A stretch of DNA of 64,000 nucleotides from Nymphaea colorata (taxonomy: Eukaryota > Streptophyta > Magnoliopsida > Nymphaeales > Nymphaeaceae). The position numbers and the translations under genes were made by a program. The stretch spans positions 13,319,858 to 13,383,857 of the forward strand of contig NC_045144.1 in NCBI RefSeq assembly GCF_008831285.2, written 5' to 3'. Under the pieces are notes generated by a model. It worked only from the letters and a program-made list of their open reading frames with translations. It was not told where the DNA came from and ran no database searches. Below are positions 14,717 through 25,612 of this stretch, one piece after another (the stretch's first letter is position 1; every line of letters starts with the position of its first letter).

Positions 14717-15387
14717 ACAGTTTTTCTCTACCCAAGAATATTTATAACCAATATTCTTAATCATTACATAGTTACAATCAATTCACTTAAACATGGTCAC
14801 ACACTCTAAACATCTTTCATTTGGTTATGAACAATAACATAAACAAAGTCATAAAGGAGAATAAAATCAAAGACAACCATTAATGGAAGAAATGACTTCT
14901 CATTCAGTCTTTCTCTCTGATTGAGGTATAAGGAAAAAATGCAAAGAGGAGCTGATGCAAAAGAAAACAATGCAACAATATGAAGTCCAAAATCAAAAGA
15001 TAATAAAGTTATAATGGGCATCACATAGGTATAATTGTCGCTGGATGTACAAACCACATCCTTTCCTTGATTAAAAACCATAAGTTTAATATCTAAAAGT
15101 TTACATTTTAAGAGTTTTACATCAACAATCCATGCTATCATAAGTTTATCCGTGACTTCGCACCACGAAAGATATTACCTGCAAAAGATATACAATATTT
15201 AGTTCACAAATTACATAATCAAAATACTAAACACTACAAGTTGAAAAAACATTATCATGATAATCATGCATTGGATTAACTTTTTTCGTGAGAATTTTGC
15301 TCCACATTATGAGAACTGTAATACATATTAATTTGAGCACACTATTATGTTAGTATGTAAATTAAATTAGATTGAACTATGAACATC
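14717..15387. other. AT-rich sequence, no supported gene
   Basis: The only sizeable frame is 14806-15141 on the minus strand (111 codons), hydrophobic with stretches such as FDFILLYDFVYVIV. I recognise no domain, and AT-rich DNA makes such frames by chance. It lies downstream of the hAT transposase remnant and may be part of that transposon's 3' region. Confidence 0.35.
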
Positions 15388-16987
15388 TTACATTTTATAC
15401 GAGTTGTGTGCATCACGAATCCAACTTTGTGTACATATTAATGACTCATCATTTTCAAGAGTAGTTGAGCATCGATAATCATTAAGGATTCTTCTTGATA
15501 TACTCAATGCATATTCTGACGTAACTATAGATACAAGAATGACGACTACATATCGAGTCATCTTTGTTACAATTTTATATTTGTTTTTATTTGTCTTCCG
15601 CCATATCATCATACATATTTTTATACTCAGCATACAATTCATGAATGATGCTATCTATAACTTCATATTTTACCATTGCATCGGGTTTATCCAAATCGTC
15701 AAGCAAATACTTCAAGTATGACAACTTGAACCTAGGATCCAAGCAATTGCATATAGAATATTGTAGCCCTTGAAGTATTTATCAAAATTTTCTTGCATTT
15801 TGCATGTCAATGCCTTTGTATGTTCATTTGATGTTCCACGATGCCTATGCAAATGATGGTAAATTGATAAAATTTCTTCAAAAACAAGATTAGATGTTAC
15901 ATGCTATGTCACAATGGTACAAGTATGGGTGCGGGTACGGATACTGGTACGGCGTTTTATAAATTTTGATATGGTATGGTGAATATTGTATATTATTATA
16001 TATTTTTAATTGAAAAATTTAAAAAACCAAATGATATCATCACATTAAGACAATGTTCCTTTCATAAATCCATAGATAATCTTATAAATAAAATAAAATA
16101 AAATAAAACTTTTTAAGTTATAATATAGTTTGGATCTAATTCCGACCCCGAACCAGATCCAAACGTACCAAACCGTACTGGCATACCGGTACAGATACTC
16201 CACCAAAAGTGGCGTACCACTATGACATAGGTTACATGCTTAGTGGTAGAGAATAAATTTGTTACATTAAATCAGATGCATGAGACCACTCATCCTTAGA
16301 AGGCAAACATGCATGATTAGGATCACATGATGCCAAATACTGAAAGACATCTTTGAATAACAATGCATCTCTCAACATTATAAATGTAGAATTTCATTGA
16401 GAAGGAACATCATAGTTTAAACTTTTTTTATCATCCAAACCCATTGCCTTTACACATTGCTTAGAAGATATAGTCATTTTGGTGATTCCCTTACATATTT
16501 TACACTATTACAAATTTTTGAAATTGTATCATCCATGTCATTCATATAATCTTTAACCATGAGAATTATAATATGTGTTCCCCTTCCAATGAAAATAAAA
16601 TATTGTTTTTTCCTTCTATATTCCTTCTCATTAAACTTATTCTACTATCATTTAATGAATAGTTTTTACCAGTAACAAAAAAAAACTTCAATTGAATTTC
16701 CGACTTAGTAATAATGCAAACGGTAAAATGTTACATATACAACTTGCATTATTCTACTATCATTTTAAGTGGCTCGTACCATTGGAACTATGTTCACCTA
16801 ATCGTTCACCAAAATGGTTGCATTTTGCAAACTCTTTTCCCTTAAATTGTACTAATGTGAAATCATTCAATACTATTGAAGTTCTTTTTCTCTTGGATTC
16901 AACTTCCTTTTCAGTTGATGAAAAATATTCATTTTTCTCCATATTTGTCATTAGACGATATTCTTCATTACCAACTCTCGAAGACAT
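15388..16987 (-). pseudogene. BED-finger hAT transposase pseudogene (RICESLEEPER-like)
   Basis: On the minus strand the BED zinc finger is at 16980-16765: SKRKRTSIVLNDFTLV, then GKEFAKCNHFGERLGEHSSNGTSHLK with the Cys-Cys...His pattern mostly kept. After heavily broken sequence, 16405-16270 gives STFIMLRDALLFKDVFQYL and CLPSKDEWSHASDL. Further on, MQENFDKYFKGYNILYAIA leads, with a one-base shift, into LDPRFKLSYLKYLLDDLDK near 15750-15690. The C-terminal dimerisation part is IVTSEYALSISRRILNDYR and LICTQSWIRDAHNS (about 15545-15390). Most of the catalytic core between the BED finger and 16440 is missing, and a MITE interrupts the remainder. Ends of the element were not found. Confidence 0.88.
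15904..16230. mobile_element. 327-bp MITE inserted in the BED-hAT pseudogene
   Basis: The ends are inverted repeats: CTATGTCACAATGGTAC on the left and CTATGTCATAGTGGTAC on the opposite strand at the right (15 of 17 identical). It is flanked by GTTACATG direct repeats at 15896-15903 and 16231-16238; a following C extends the match to nine if the edge is read one base inward. The transposase frame is interrupted at this point. Eight bases suggests hAT mobilisation, nine would suggest Mutator. Subterminal GGTACGG motifs repeat near both ends. Confidence 0.85.
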
Positions 16988-17210
16988 AACTTACTATTTG
17001 AATGAAATCCAAACAATTTAAACACATGAAATGGTTCAATTCTTGAGCTGCAAAGAAGGTTAACAAGATTCATATGACATCACATATATGAAGTCATTCG
17101 GTAACTAAAAAGCTAATAATCATTGCAAGTGGCGATATACTACTAGCCAAAATATATAGTACTAGTTTTGTACAAGAATTAAAATTGCTCCATGAATAAA
17201 ACTTAGGTAC

Positions 17211-17300
17211 TCACACAACTTGCAGGTTTGAAGAACCTAAACTCTCAGGGATAGCTCTTGTTAACTGATTACCTGACAAGTCATTGCACAACATCGAACA
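17211..17300 (-). pseudogene. Leucine-rich-repeat fragment
   Basis: The minus strand reads NDLSGNQLTRAIPESLGSS followed by NLQV, one typical plant LRR unit (LxLSxNxLTxxIPxxLGxxxNL). It is isolated: flanking frames are not LRR-like. It has the same orientation as the larger LRR fragment at 19880-20217 and lies downstream of it, so both may come from one broken receptor gene. Confidence 0.55.
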
Positions 17301-17429
17301 AGACAAAAGTTCACAAAGTAGATTTTTACCTTTCAGCTGATTTATAAAGATCCAAATGCACATATAAAACAATTTCAGAAATAACAGTTTATCACTTTCA
17401 CGTGATAATATGTGCAGCTCCAAGTCTCC

Positions 17430-18390
17430 AAATGAACAATAAAAAATTGTTCCTTCACTCTTATGGGAACATTCGAGGACTTACACTTGTGCAAGGAGAG
17501 CGAACTCCTAGGCCTTGAGGTATGCTGCTAGTAAAGTTGTTCACCTCCTACAATCTGAAGCAGCAGCAAAAAGTATTTAAAGAACAATATTAGTAGGCCA
17601 TCCAACAAAAATATCCATTCAAGTGCTTCTCGCCTAAATTTTCGCTCCATTATAATCTCCTTCTTCTGTATCCCATACCCATGAGGTGCAAATATCATTG
17701 ACATGAGAATATCAAGAATATCCACTATTCAGTAGTCTAGTAATAACCAACACTTGCAAGTGACATAAAGTGTAACTTATATCTGTACTTGAATAAATAC
17801 ATGTTATTTTTCTACCTTTTTTAGGCTGACCTCTACCACGCAAGACGCATTAAAATCTTGGCCTTCAACCACAAACACTTAAAGTCTAAATTTCAATCAA
17901 CAGGTGGACAGAGCTCTTGCTAGTTATTGTTTCTCCACTTAAAGAAAGATATACACAAGAAGTGTGACATGCATAGGAAGCATGTCTCGGAAAGTGCTGA
18001 GAAAACTTTTAATTTTGAGACAGAATTGATACTTATGTATAGTCACCTCATTTGAAAGGGGAAGGAAAAACTACTTTTGTGAGCTTTGAGACCTTGATTC
18101 AACAAAAGTCCAATAGACCTGCAGAGAGAAAAAATGCATACAGTGAATATCCAATTTGCTCTAGTATAGCATTTACCAAAGAAACAGCTGGAATGAAAAT
18201 TTTCTCTCCAAGAGTATCAACACATGAAAATTTATTGGTTCAAACAAAATTCAATCATGTGCTTAAAACACAAACATTTCTAAAAAGAAAAAACCACAAG
18301 AGCCCAGTTGTTATTTAAGTGAATGGCTTATCATATGCAACTATATTGCTTAAAACCTTTTGAGGTTAAGCACCAAAGATTATATTTGCA
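17430..18390. other. No recognisable gene
   Basis: AT-rich sequence with only short frames. The minus-strand frame 17528-17725 is hydrophobic (LLDGLLILFFKYFLLLLQIV) and the plus-strand frame 18052-18318 is Lys/Thr/Ser-rich. Neither resembles a family I know. Confidence 0.4.
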
Positions 18391-18646
18391 CACAATCAGC
18401 AAGGTGACTACTGCTCTCTACGTTCAAATCCGAAGTCTTTCATATTGCTCTGTCCCATAATCTGAAGTCTTTCATATTGCGCTGGACTGCACAATCAGCA
18501 AGGTGACTACTGCTCTCTAAGTTGAAATCCTATACGGTACAAGGAACACCTCCTACAATGGCTGATGATCTCTGGTTTAAAATTAAGCCTCTTGCCAACA
18601 CCTCCTACAATGGCTGATGATCTCTGGTTTAAAATTAAGCCTCTTG
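18391..18646. repeat. Two local direct duplications
   Basis: First pair: a 30-base block starting CACAATCAGCAAGGTGACTA occurs at 18391-18420 and 18490-18519, and AAGTCTTTCATATTGC is also doubled between them. Second pair: a 50-base block starting AACACCTCCTACAATGGCTG occurs at 18545-18594 and again at 18597-18646, in near-perfect tandem. The near identity suggests recent slippage or unequal exchange. No coding function is evident. Confidence 0.85.
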
Positions 18647-18711
18647 GCTACTTTCTCAAAATTATCCTAGTAGTTTATAATTCCAACCATCGGAATCAAT
18701 CTTGATTTATG

Positions 18712-19057
18712 TCTTTCAAGTGCTGCCATTGCTTCCTCTCTTTTTTGTGGGTATTGCTTCCTCTCTTTTTGTGGGGACCATAGTTGCGCATGTCTCTTAA
18801 TTGACTACAAGTAGGAACATGAATGTATGATATGTTATTTACCAAATACTTTTGAATTGAGATAAATTAATGTAAAACATGAATCTTCATCTTAAGTTTC
18901 ATATGAGTTGTCGATTTTGTTTACTTCATACACAACAACTATCTCAAGTGTCTAATGTAATAAACGTTATCTAAGTAGAGGGAGGGAGGGACAGAGTACA
19001 AGAATGCTGAAGCCCATGACTCCAGCTACAGAGGAAGCAATGGCAGCACTTGAAAGA
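18712..19057. repeat. 28-bp perfect inverted repeat with 290-bp loop
   Basis: The arm 18712-18739 starts TCTTTCAAGTGCTGCC and the arm 19030-19057 is its exact reverse complement, containing GGCAGCACTTGAAAGA. The left arm is followed by an extra partial copy of ATTGCTTCCTCTCTTTT. The loop contains AT-rich sequence with no frame. This could be a MITE-like or snap-back structure; flanking target duplications were not found. Confidence 0.75.
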
Positions 19058-19059
19058 GG

Positions 19060-19879
19060 AAGGTTGCCTAGTGAGTAACTATCCATAAGCAGGTCCTACT
19101 GTAAGACCATATAAAAATGTGTCTGCATTGGGATTTGGGACAGCAAACCTAAACTAAGCACATTGTTCTTCTGAGATTACATTTCATTGAATAAGCAATC
19201 CCTATTGACACACAAACAAGGATGATTGTCCTCACGTAGACTATTATATTGTTGCAACCTGATAAAATGCAGGTTCGGTTCATCATCCCAGACTTTACCA
19301 TTGTAAAGTGGGAAACAATGTCCGATCTAACAGCACAAACAGATCAAAATTTACAGAATTTCTGAGATAATATCAGAATGTTGTTAAAATTTTCTTGCAA
19401 TATATGAAAAGGTTGCAATATCCCTCATTATTAGCTGGCCTAAATGCAGTAGTGTTGGATCTTTCAAAATATTGTAATGCTGTTACAAACTAAAGAAGAG
19501 AAATATAAAAAGAACAGCATGGTTGAACATATCAGGGGCGACAGGTACGACGTTTAATGCATTATAAAATGCACAAAACATGGAAGCACATTCAAAGTCC
19601 AACAGTAGCCACAATTTCTGCAACAAGACCACCACAGAACACAAAATGGTGCACCAATCTATTCAATCAGAACACTCAGCATGAGTGCACATATACAATG
19701 CATCATGCCCCTGCATCTAAACCAAAGAAGATATGCAATAAGAAGAAGCGAAAGATGATTGCACTGAAAATAAGAGTTCTACTTTGAGATTTTTAGATTG
19801 CAAACTAGCCGATATGAGTCTTAGCCACATAGCAAGAAAGCATTTCTTTAACGGTTGGCAAGACAAATCAAGGTAAACA
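19060..19879. other. No recognisable gene
   Basis: Non-coding sequence between the inverted repeat and the LRR fragment. The short plus-strand frame 19557-19787 (76 codons, His/Thr/Lys-rich) has no family resemblance. Confidence 0.4.
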
Positions 19880-20217
19880 ACATGGTGAAATTAAAAACAG
19901 AGGAATCCATAGTGCTGCGTGTACAAGGAGTCTGCCAATGTCACCTTTTGGAAAGGAGAACATATCTCGTTGGGGATCTCACCGGACATATGGTCATAGG
20001 ACAACACAAGATTATCCAGATGCTTGAGCTGCAATATTTTTCGCAATATCTCACCTGTGAGGTTGTTTGTTCCTAGATCCAAGGCCACCAAATTAATGCA
20101 GTCAAAGATCTTTTCAGGGATCTGGCCTACAAGTCGGTTTTGGTCAAGGATTTTCAGATCACCAATCACCGTAGGAATAGGGCCATTAAGGAGACTATTG
20201 TCTAATGACTCTCAACT
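19880..20217 (-). pseudogene. LRR receptor-kinase ectodomain fragment (EMS1/EXS-like)
   Basis: The minus strand from 20217 reads SLDNSLLNGPIPTVIGDLKIL, QNRLVGQIPEKIFDCINLV, ALDLGTNNLTGEI, KHLDNLVLSYDHMSGEIPNEI, then CSPFQKVTLADSLYTQHYGF and a stop near 19891. That is four consecutive 24-residue plant LRR units followed by a non-LRR island. The island (FQ-V-x-x-DS-x-x-TQHYG) resembles, from memory, the segment found in EMS1/EXS/MSP1-type LRR receptor kinases, where LRRs normally resume after it. Here the frame ends, and no transmembrane or kinase part follows downstream. It is a gene scrap, not a receptor. Confidence 0.75.
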
Positions 20218-20240
20218 CGCACAACTCTCTTTCTCTTTTC

Positions 20241-20457
20241 AATGAAAATAAAACCCTTGAAGATTTTGATTTGGAGTTTTCAACCTAACAGGTCCCAACG
20301 GGCCAAGTTAGGTAACCCGGCCCCAGCCCGTTATGATGTCGGGCTGGGCTGGGCTGGGCATAATGGGCAAAAACACGACGGGGTGAATCTTGTACCCGGT
20401 CCTAGGTCCATACCGGACAGGGTGCCGGGTACCCGTCGGCGGCCCAGGTCAACATCT
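20241..20457. other. GC-rich GGGCTGGGCTGG tract
   Basis: A short GC-rich tract with GGGCTGGGCTGGGCTGGGC at about 20340, followed by CCGGGTACCCGTCGGCGGCCC. Similar GGGCC-rich words occur at 4310-4430 and 460-560, beside the other R1 copy and the Gypsy LTR. It may be the terminal part of the R1 repeat family. No frame is credible. Confidence 0.4.
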
Positions 20458-20931
20458 GAAACCCAAGTTCGGGCTCGACTAGTTAAAATTTAAAAATATA
20501 TCTTTTTAATATAAAATAAAATATAAATATAATCAATCATAATACAATGGTATAGTTATATATTAAAATTAATAAAAATAATACTAAAAATATATTACCA
20601 AGCTGAATCAAGCTTAGTCGGTTCCACTCGAGTCAGCCCAATGCCTTTTTTTTTTCCTAGTATGAGCTCCAACCCAAGCCGTTCCAGTTGGGCACCAGGC
20701 CCGATGCCAGGCATTTTCTAATCTTAACAAATATATTGTTGATTAATGAAGGGACGAAGAGAGAGAGAGAAATAGTTTAAATTGGTACATTTATTTTACA
20801 ACTAAAATGGGTTACAAGTCATCCCATTTCATAAAGGTAACTTCATACGGCACACATTCAATGCAAATCGTAGCACCAGCATTACATTAATTCTTGTGAT
20901 AGCGTGGAGCCATTAATTCTGGTCTTATGTG
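20458..20931 (+). repeat. Dispersed repeat family R1, copy 2
   Basis: This aligns end to end with 310-789 in the same orientation, with the same order of landmarks: AAACCCAAGTTCGGGCTCGA, the TAAAATTAATAAAAATAATA block, CAGCCCAATGCC, GATGCCAGGCATTTTCTAAT, a GAGAGAGAGAGAAATA run, AATGCAAATCGTA-CACCAGC, and CCATTAATTCTGGTCTTAT at the end. Divergence is substantial. No coding capacity. Confidence 0.7.
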
Positions 20932-21899
20932 ACTATTTTCAATTTAACCACGTAGGGCTGTACAAGGAGCTGAGCCAACTACCCATCTATATACAAGTCA
21001 AGTTCGAGCTTACAAAGAAACTGGAAATGATAAATGAGTGCGTTCGAGTTTCAAAATCTCGACTCATTCATACTCACTCACAAATTGGTACTCTATATAA
21101 TATTGTCAAAACCGGTGCACTGTATCACCGGTTTTAACTTTTAAGGTAAAAGCAAATTTTCTCAAGTTACACGAGTCAACACTTACAAGTTAAATGAGTT
21201 CATGCTTATGCAAGTTAAAGCTAAACGAGTTAAATGAATTAAAGGAGTCGGAGTTCGAGCTCGAGTTTGCCACAATGAGCTTGATTCGAGTTTGTGCCGA
21301 GCTCGAGTCTTTTGAAGCGAGTCAGGCTCGAGTTGGCCAAGCTCGAGCTCGACTCGGCACGTGTGCCTATTTGCGAGACCAAGTCTTTTAGCCATACCTT
21401 AATTTTTAACTATGCCATGACATCTTCCTCTTGGTAAATATAGGCAAATTCTTATGAAATGGTTTCCTGTTACTTATGGTGTATAACTGGGTTTGTTATA
21501 AACATTTAAATTGTTTTCACATTTTATAAAAATATAGAACTTATTTGCACATTTAATATAATAAGTTCGATCAGGCAAGCAATTCTGGGTTTTGGAAATA
21601 ACATAATCACGATAATCGTAAGTTAGAAGTTTGAATAAAAAACTTCAGAATATATAACCTTGAGCATGTTGTTAGTGTTCCGCACACTTTAGCATCTGAC
21701 AGTAGGGAGCATTTAAGACGGGGCAGAGACTTACCCCCTTCCCCATCCAGCCGGGCCAGCGGCAACGGCATAGCATGTCAGAAACTGGTACTCTATATTT
21801 TTTTGCAAGTTTTCACTTGCCAATTGCAAATTTTTTGCTACCCCATAAAAAAGGATTCAGTTTACTGTTGTTCTGATATTTACTCAAGTTGCAAGACCA
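20932..21899. other. No gene; GAGCTCGAG-rich tract at 21240-21360
   Basis: The tract at 21240-21360 is packed with GAGCTCGAG and CGAGTT words on both strands, a pattern common in plant hAT-type repeats. It generates Leu/Glu-rich frames on both strands that are compositional artefacts. ACCGGTGCACTGTATCACCGGT near 21112-21133 is a short palindrome. The rest is AT-rich and anonymous. Confidence 0.45.
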
Positions 21900-22440
21900 A
21901 TTTGAACCTCAATCCATCCTTCATAGCCCCATATCCAGAATAGATTCAAATCCGACTCTCATGTCATTGTTTAGATCCAAACTATCAAATTCGTAGTCAA
22001 ATATAACTTTTGGATCCAATCAAGATCCATATATCACTTCTAGATCCATTTTGGATACAAACAATTAATTTCAACCCAAATCTGACCTTTAGATCCAATA
22101 TGCAACCAAATCTCACTTCCGGATCCAAACTATCAATTTCATCACAACCAAATCTAACTTCTGGATCCAATCTGGACGTAAGTCTCACTTTTATGTCCAT
22201 ATTGGATCCAAACTATCAATTTCATGTCCAAATCTAACTTCAAGATCCAATACAGATCCAAATCTCACTTCTGGATCTATTTCAGATCCAACCTATTAAT
22301 TTCAAATCCAAATCTAACTTTTGGATCCAATATAGATCCAAATATCTACATGCAGATCTAAAATCCAAAATCCAGAAGGAAAACCTGAAATCCAAATCCA
22401 AAATCTGATTCCAAATCTTCCATGCATGATCTCAATGTGT
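21900..22440 (+). repeat. GATCCAAA-rich degenerate tandem repeat
   Basis: Irregular units alternate GGATCCAAACTATCAATTTC with CCAAATCTAACTTCTGGATC, giving a composite period of roughly 60-100 bases repeated about five times with point differences. Open frames here, such as 22010-22237, simply translate the repeat (DPN-x-TFRS-like) on both strands. The tract resembles 1-330 in its GATCCA core. Confidence 0.75.
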
Positions 22441-22620
22441 CATTCACATTTTCCTAAATACCCTTCATTTTAACTTCAAAATAACCCTTGATTTTCAAAA
22501 TGCAAGGACTTTGCAGAACATCCCTGATTTTCAAAATGCAAGGAATTTGCAAAATACCCTTTATTTTCAGTTCAAAATGATTAACAAACCCTTGATTTAC
22601 CCAAATACCCTTGGTTTCCC
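22441..22620. repeat. Short tandem repeat of TGATTTTCAAAATGCAAGGA units
   Basis: The unit TTGATTTTCAAAATGCAAGG followed by ACTTTGCAGAACATCC is repeated with small differences at about 22483-22519 and 22522-22560, and weaker copies follow. This yields an Ile/Lys-rich antisense frame (ILKIRDVLQSPCILKIKG) that only reflects the repeat. Confidence 0.6.
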
Positions 22621-23537
22621 TCTGTTTTTTTCCAAAAGCACCCTTTGTTTTTTGCAAGAAAAATAAGTAAATAAATAAATAAATAATTTTAAAAATAACT
22701 TAGAGTGGCCACTTTTTCAACCACTGGGCCGTGCACTGGCCAGCAAGGTCGTGCTTGGCCATGTCAGGCTAGGCTAGGCCTTTATTTACTTAATCGAGAA
22801 TATTTGCATACACCATCCCTAATTTAGATTTAAGGATGATTAATCTTCTAACCGCAGTACTAACCTTGGTTTAAAGAATAGACAATCATCTCTTAAAGCA
22901 TAAAGTAAACATACATGCATTTAAGTTCCTTGTTGATGCACTGAGGGGTTTAGATTAGGGTTTGATGGAGAAAGGAAAGGTTGCAATTTCAGTGGAATCA
23001 CGCAACCGACGCTGCTGGTGTGCCCATTTCATGTAGTTTCATTTTGACTTATATTATGAATTTAAAAGTTAAATTTGGGCATGGTGTTAAACTTTTCTTT
23101 CCTCAAATACATGCAGATATCAGAAAATCAAATACAATAAAAGGTACATTAGATCTGAATCCAATCCATTGACATTTACACCGTAAACTTGTATTCATGC
23201 CATAGGTTCTTGGGATTAATTGGTGTTATTTTAATTAATTGTAAATTGACCAAAAATATGTAAAAATTTTGAGGAACGTAAAACTATACTTAAAAATTAA
23301 AAATTGTAATATTTTTATAAAATTAAAAATCGATGATCAGCAGCTAAAATAAACATGTTTGGCTCTGGATTCAATCCAAACTCTAGTTCAAAAAGTTTTA
23401 CCATGTCCAGGCAAGAGTGGAGCCAAACAGGTTCTAGTTAAAAGGCACTAAGTATAAAATTCTAAATTTTGGACGGGCATCAATAAAAATTCCTCGAAAA
23501 TGTCAATATAAAAATTTCGAGCCCGTGAGGACAATTG
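22621..23537. other. No recognisable gene
   Basis: AT-rich intergenic DNA. A partial copy (GATTAATCTTCTAACCGCAG and following bases) of the 94-bp repeat at 23538 occurs at 22838-22869. An (AAAT)n run lies near 22666-22686. Confidence 0.45.
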
Positions 23538-23727
23538 CCCACATGTAGCCACACCTGCCTCGAAAATTTAGATGATAAATTTCGGATTAATCTTCTAACC
23601 GCAGTACTAACCTTGGGATGTCCACATCGGACCCACATGTAGCCACACCTGACTCCAAAATTTAGATGATAAATTTCGGATTAATCTTCTAACCGCAGTA
23701 CTAACCTTGGGATGACCACATCGGACC
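23538..23727. repeat. 94-bp tandem duplication
   Basis: Two tandem copies start CCCACATGTAGCCACACCTG at 23538 and 23632 and run through AAATTTAGATGATAAATTTC and ATTAATCTTCTAACCGCAGT to CCACATCGGACC. They differ at only a few positions, so the duplication is young. The AAATTTAGATGATAAATTT centre is partly self-complementary. A third, partial copy is at 22838-22869. Confidence 0.85.
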
Positions 23728-25330
23728 TGAGCCAGTAACTCAAGCTTTTCTCATCCAAAAAATTATGGCTCCACCATTGCCTCAAACAGTGGTTAAGCTA
23801 GAAATTTTTTTCTATGAAGCACTGTTATAAAACTTCTTATTTTTAAAGGGGCACAACATCTATAAATAAGTAAATAATTGTAAGAACTATGCATGCAACG
23901 TGCACCTCCTTCCCTACCAATCGAGATCTTTCTTTTGTTAAACTTGTCCCAAAACTAGGCATGCTGGTCTCCTTTCCATTGTTTTCAAGGAAGGGTGTCA
24001 GCTGGAATTGAGCTGATTCTATTAAACTCTGCTTGTTTTCCAAATAAGAAATCGATGGAAGAAAGAAACACGCCATTCATGGCTGTCTCATGTTGTTTAA
24101 CTTCAATTTTCTGGTTTTCGAACCTTGGAACTTAGGAATTTTTCTGTTCGTAAGAGCGTAGGCTTCTTGGAAACTTGATTTGATGGCATGCCCAGCTGTG
24201 CTGCTCTTAATTTTTCAAAATTTTTATTTGGTCTGATTTCATGCTGCCCTGTTCGGCCCTTTTAATTTTTAAGAAAAATTAAAAAATGGAGCATCTTATT
24301 TATAGAAGCCTCTTTATTTTATTATATTATATTTTATTTTTTTTGTAAAACTGGTTAACTTCTTTGAGTTGGTCCATTCCAAAAATGTCAGAAGTGAATA
24401 GAGCGAGCTTGTTTAGGCGGCTGTTTTACTTTTACATACAAGGACAACCTAGATCAACTTTGATCTAGTAACGGGCGAATGTTAGGAACCAACCTAGGTT
24501 GGGGCTTGTTCTGGGGTTGCTTGGAGTTTTGGCTCAGCCTTAGTATGCCAATGTACCTCTTTCCTTGAGTTTTTGAAAGAGCTTTGGGAAGGAAGGTGGA
24601 GTGCGCTCTCCTCAATAGCTTCTTGGCTCATTTAAAAGGAGAGGATCAGCTCAGTTGGGGCTGATCTGAGTTGATTGACCATCAAGGCGCTTCAAGCCAA
24701 TTCTAGGATTTCCAATGTTTTAAAATTGGAATTTTAGTTTTTAGAGAGTCAATTTCTGATTTGACTTCAAAGTAATTTGAAAAAGTCATTGTTCTAGGGG
24801 AATCATTCCTATATTATTTTTCTTTGCTTAGTCTTCCTAGAATGGTTTTAAGGAAGGAAATAGAGGCGGAGGGTTGTGCCGACTAACTTTTAACTTTGCT
24901 TTGAAATAAAATTGAGAGAGGATTATTGTGAAAATTTTAGCTTTGAGGCCTTGATCTGGATTGATGTCAGAATTTTAGTTTTAGTTCTAGCTGGAACTTG
25001 AAATCTCATTCAAATTTGACAAAAATTCAGGTTTTGCAATTCATTATTCTATACTGAATTTGTAAGTGATCAGTAGTAGACTCGGTCTAGGATTACATTG
25101 AGTCAACATTGACTTGCACCCGAAATATTTCGTAAAATTTTTAAAAATTGTCATTCAGGAAAATTTGAAGTGTATACCTTTGCTGCTCAGCAAATTGAAT
25201 ACTGTTTAGCAGCAAAGGGATGCCTGCCAAATTTTTTACAAGTTGACTTGAAAGTTTGCTCTTTTGTAAAGAGTGATACCTAGGCCAGTGGTTTACTTAT
25301 ATAGTCCATTCCTCCATTTCACAGGAAACA
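23728..25330. other. No recognisable gene
   Basis: About 1.6 kb of anonymous AT-rich sequence. The minus-strand frame 23843-24076 (77 codons) has no family resemblance. Nothing else rises above background. Confidence 0.45.
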
Positions 25331-25499
25331 CTCAAAGGAATTGATATGGATTTAGAAAACTTTGTAATTGTATGAAGCTTCCGCACTTGATGTCTAAAGA
25401 ACTTAGTGCTTCATGCCTTCTGTCCCTAGGCAAGTGCTTTTTCTTTTGTTTTGTTTTTGCCTTATTGACTTTAACTTTTGAATTTTGATTTTCTTTTGA

Positions 25500-25612
25500 G
25501 CGACCCATTGCTCGAAATACTTCACCACCCCAAAAGCTCCTCTGAAATACCTCACCACCCCAAAAGCTCCTCTGAAATACCTCACCACCCCAAAATCTCC
25601 TCCAAAGTTCCA
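25500..25612. repeat. Three tandem 30-bp units
   Basis: The unit GAAATACCTCACCACCCCAA plus AAGCTCCTCT is repeated three times, the last slightly degenerate. Because the period is divisible by three, the minus strand reads a repeated FWGGEVFQRS decapeptide inside frame 25332-25616. There is no other sign of coding, so it is probably a non-coding minisatellite. Confidence 0.75.

Noticed and set aside
14806-15141. 111-codon hydrophobic minus-strand frame as a membrane protein
   Set aside because: AT-rich context between transposon remnants, no recognisable family, no neighbouring gene structure.
21194-21395. Leu/Glu/Ala-rich frames on both strands
   Set aside because: They are produced by GAGCTCGAG repeats, not by a gene.
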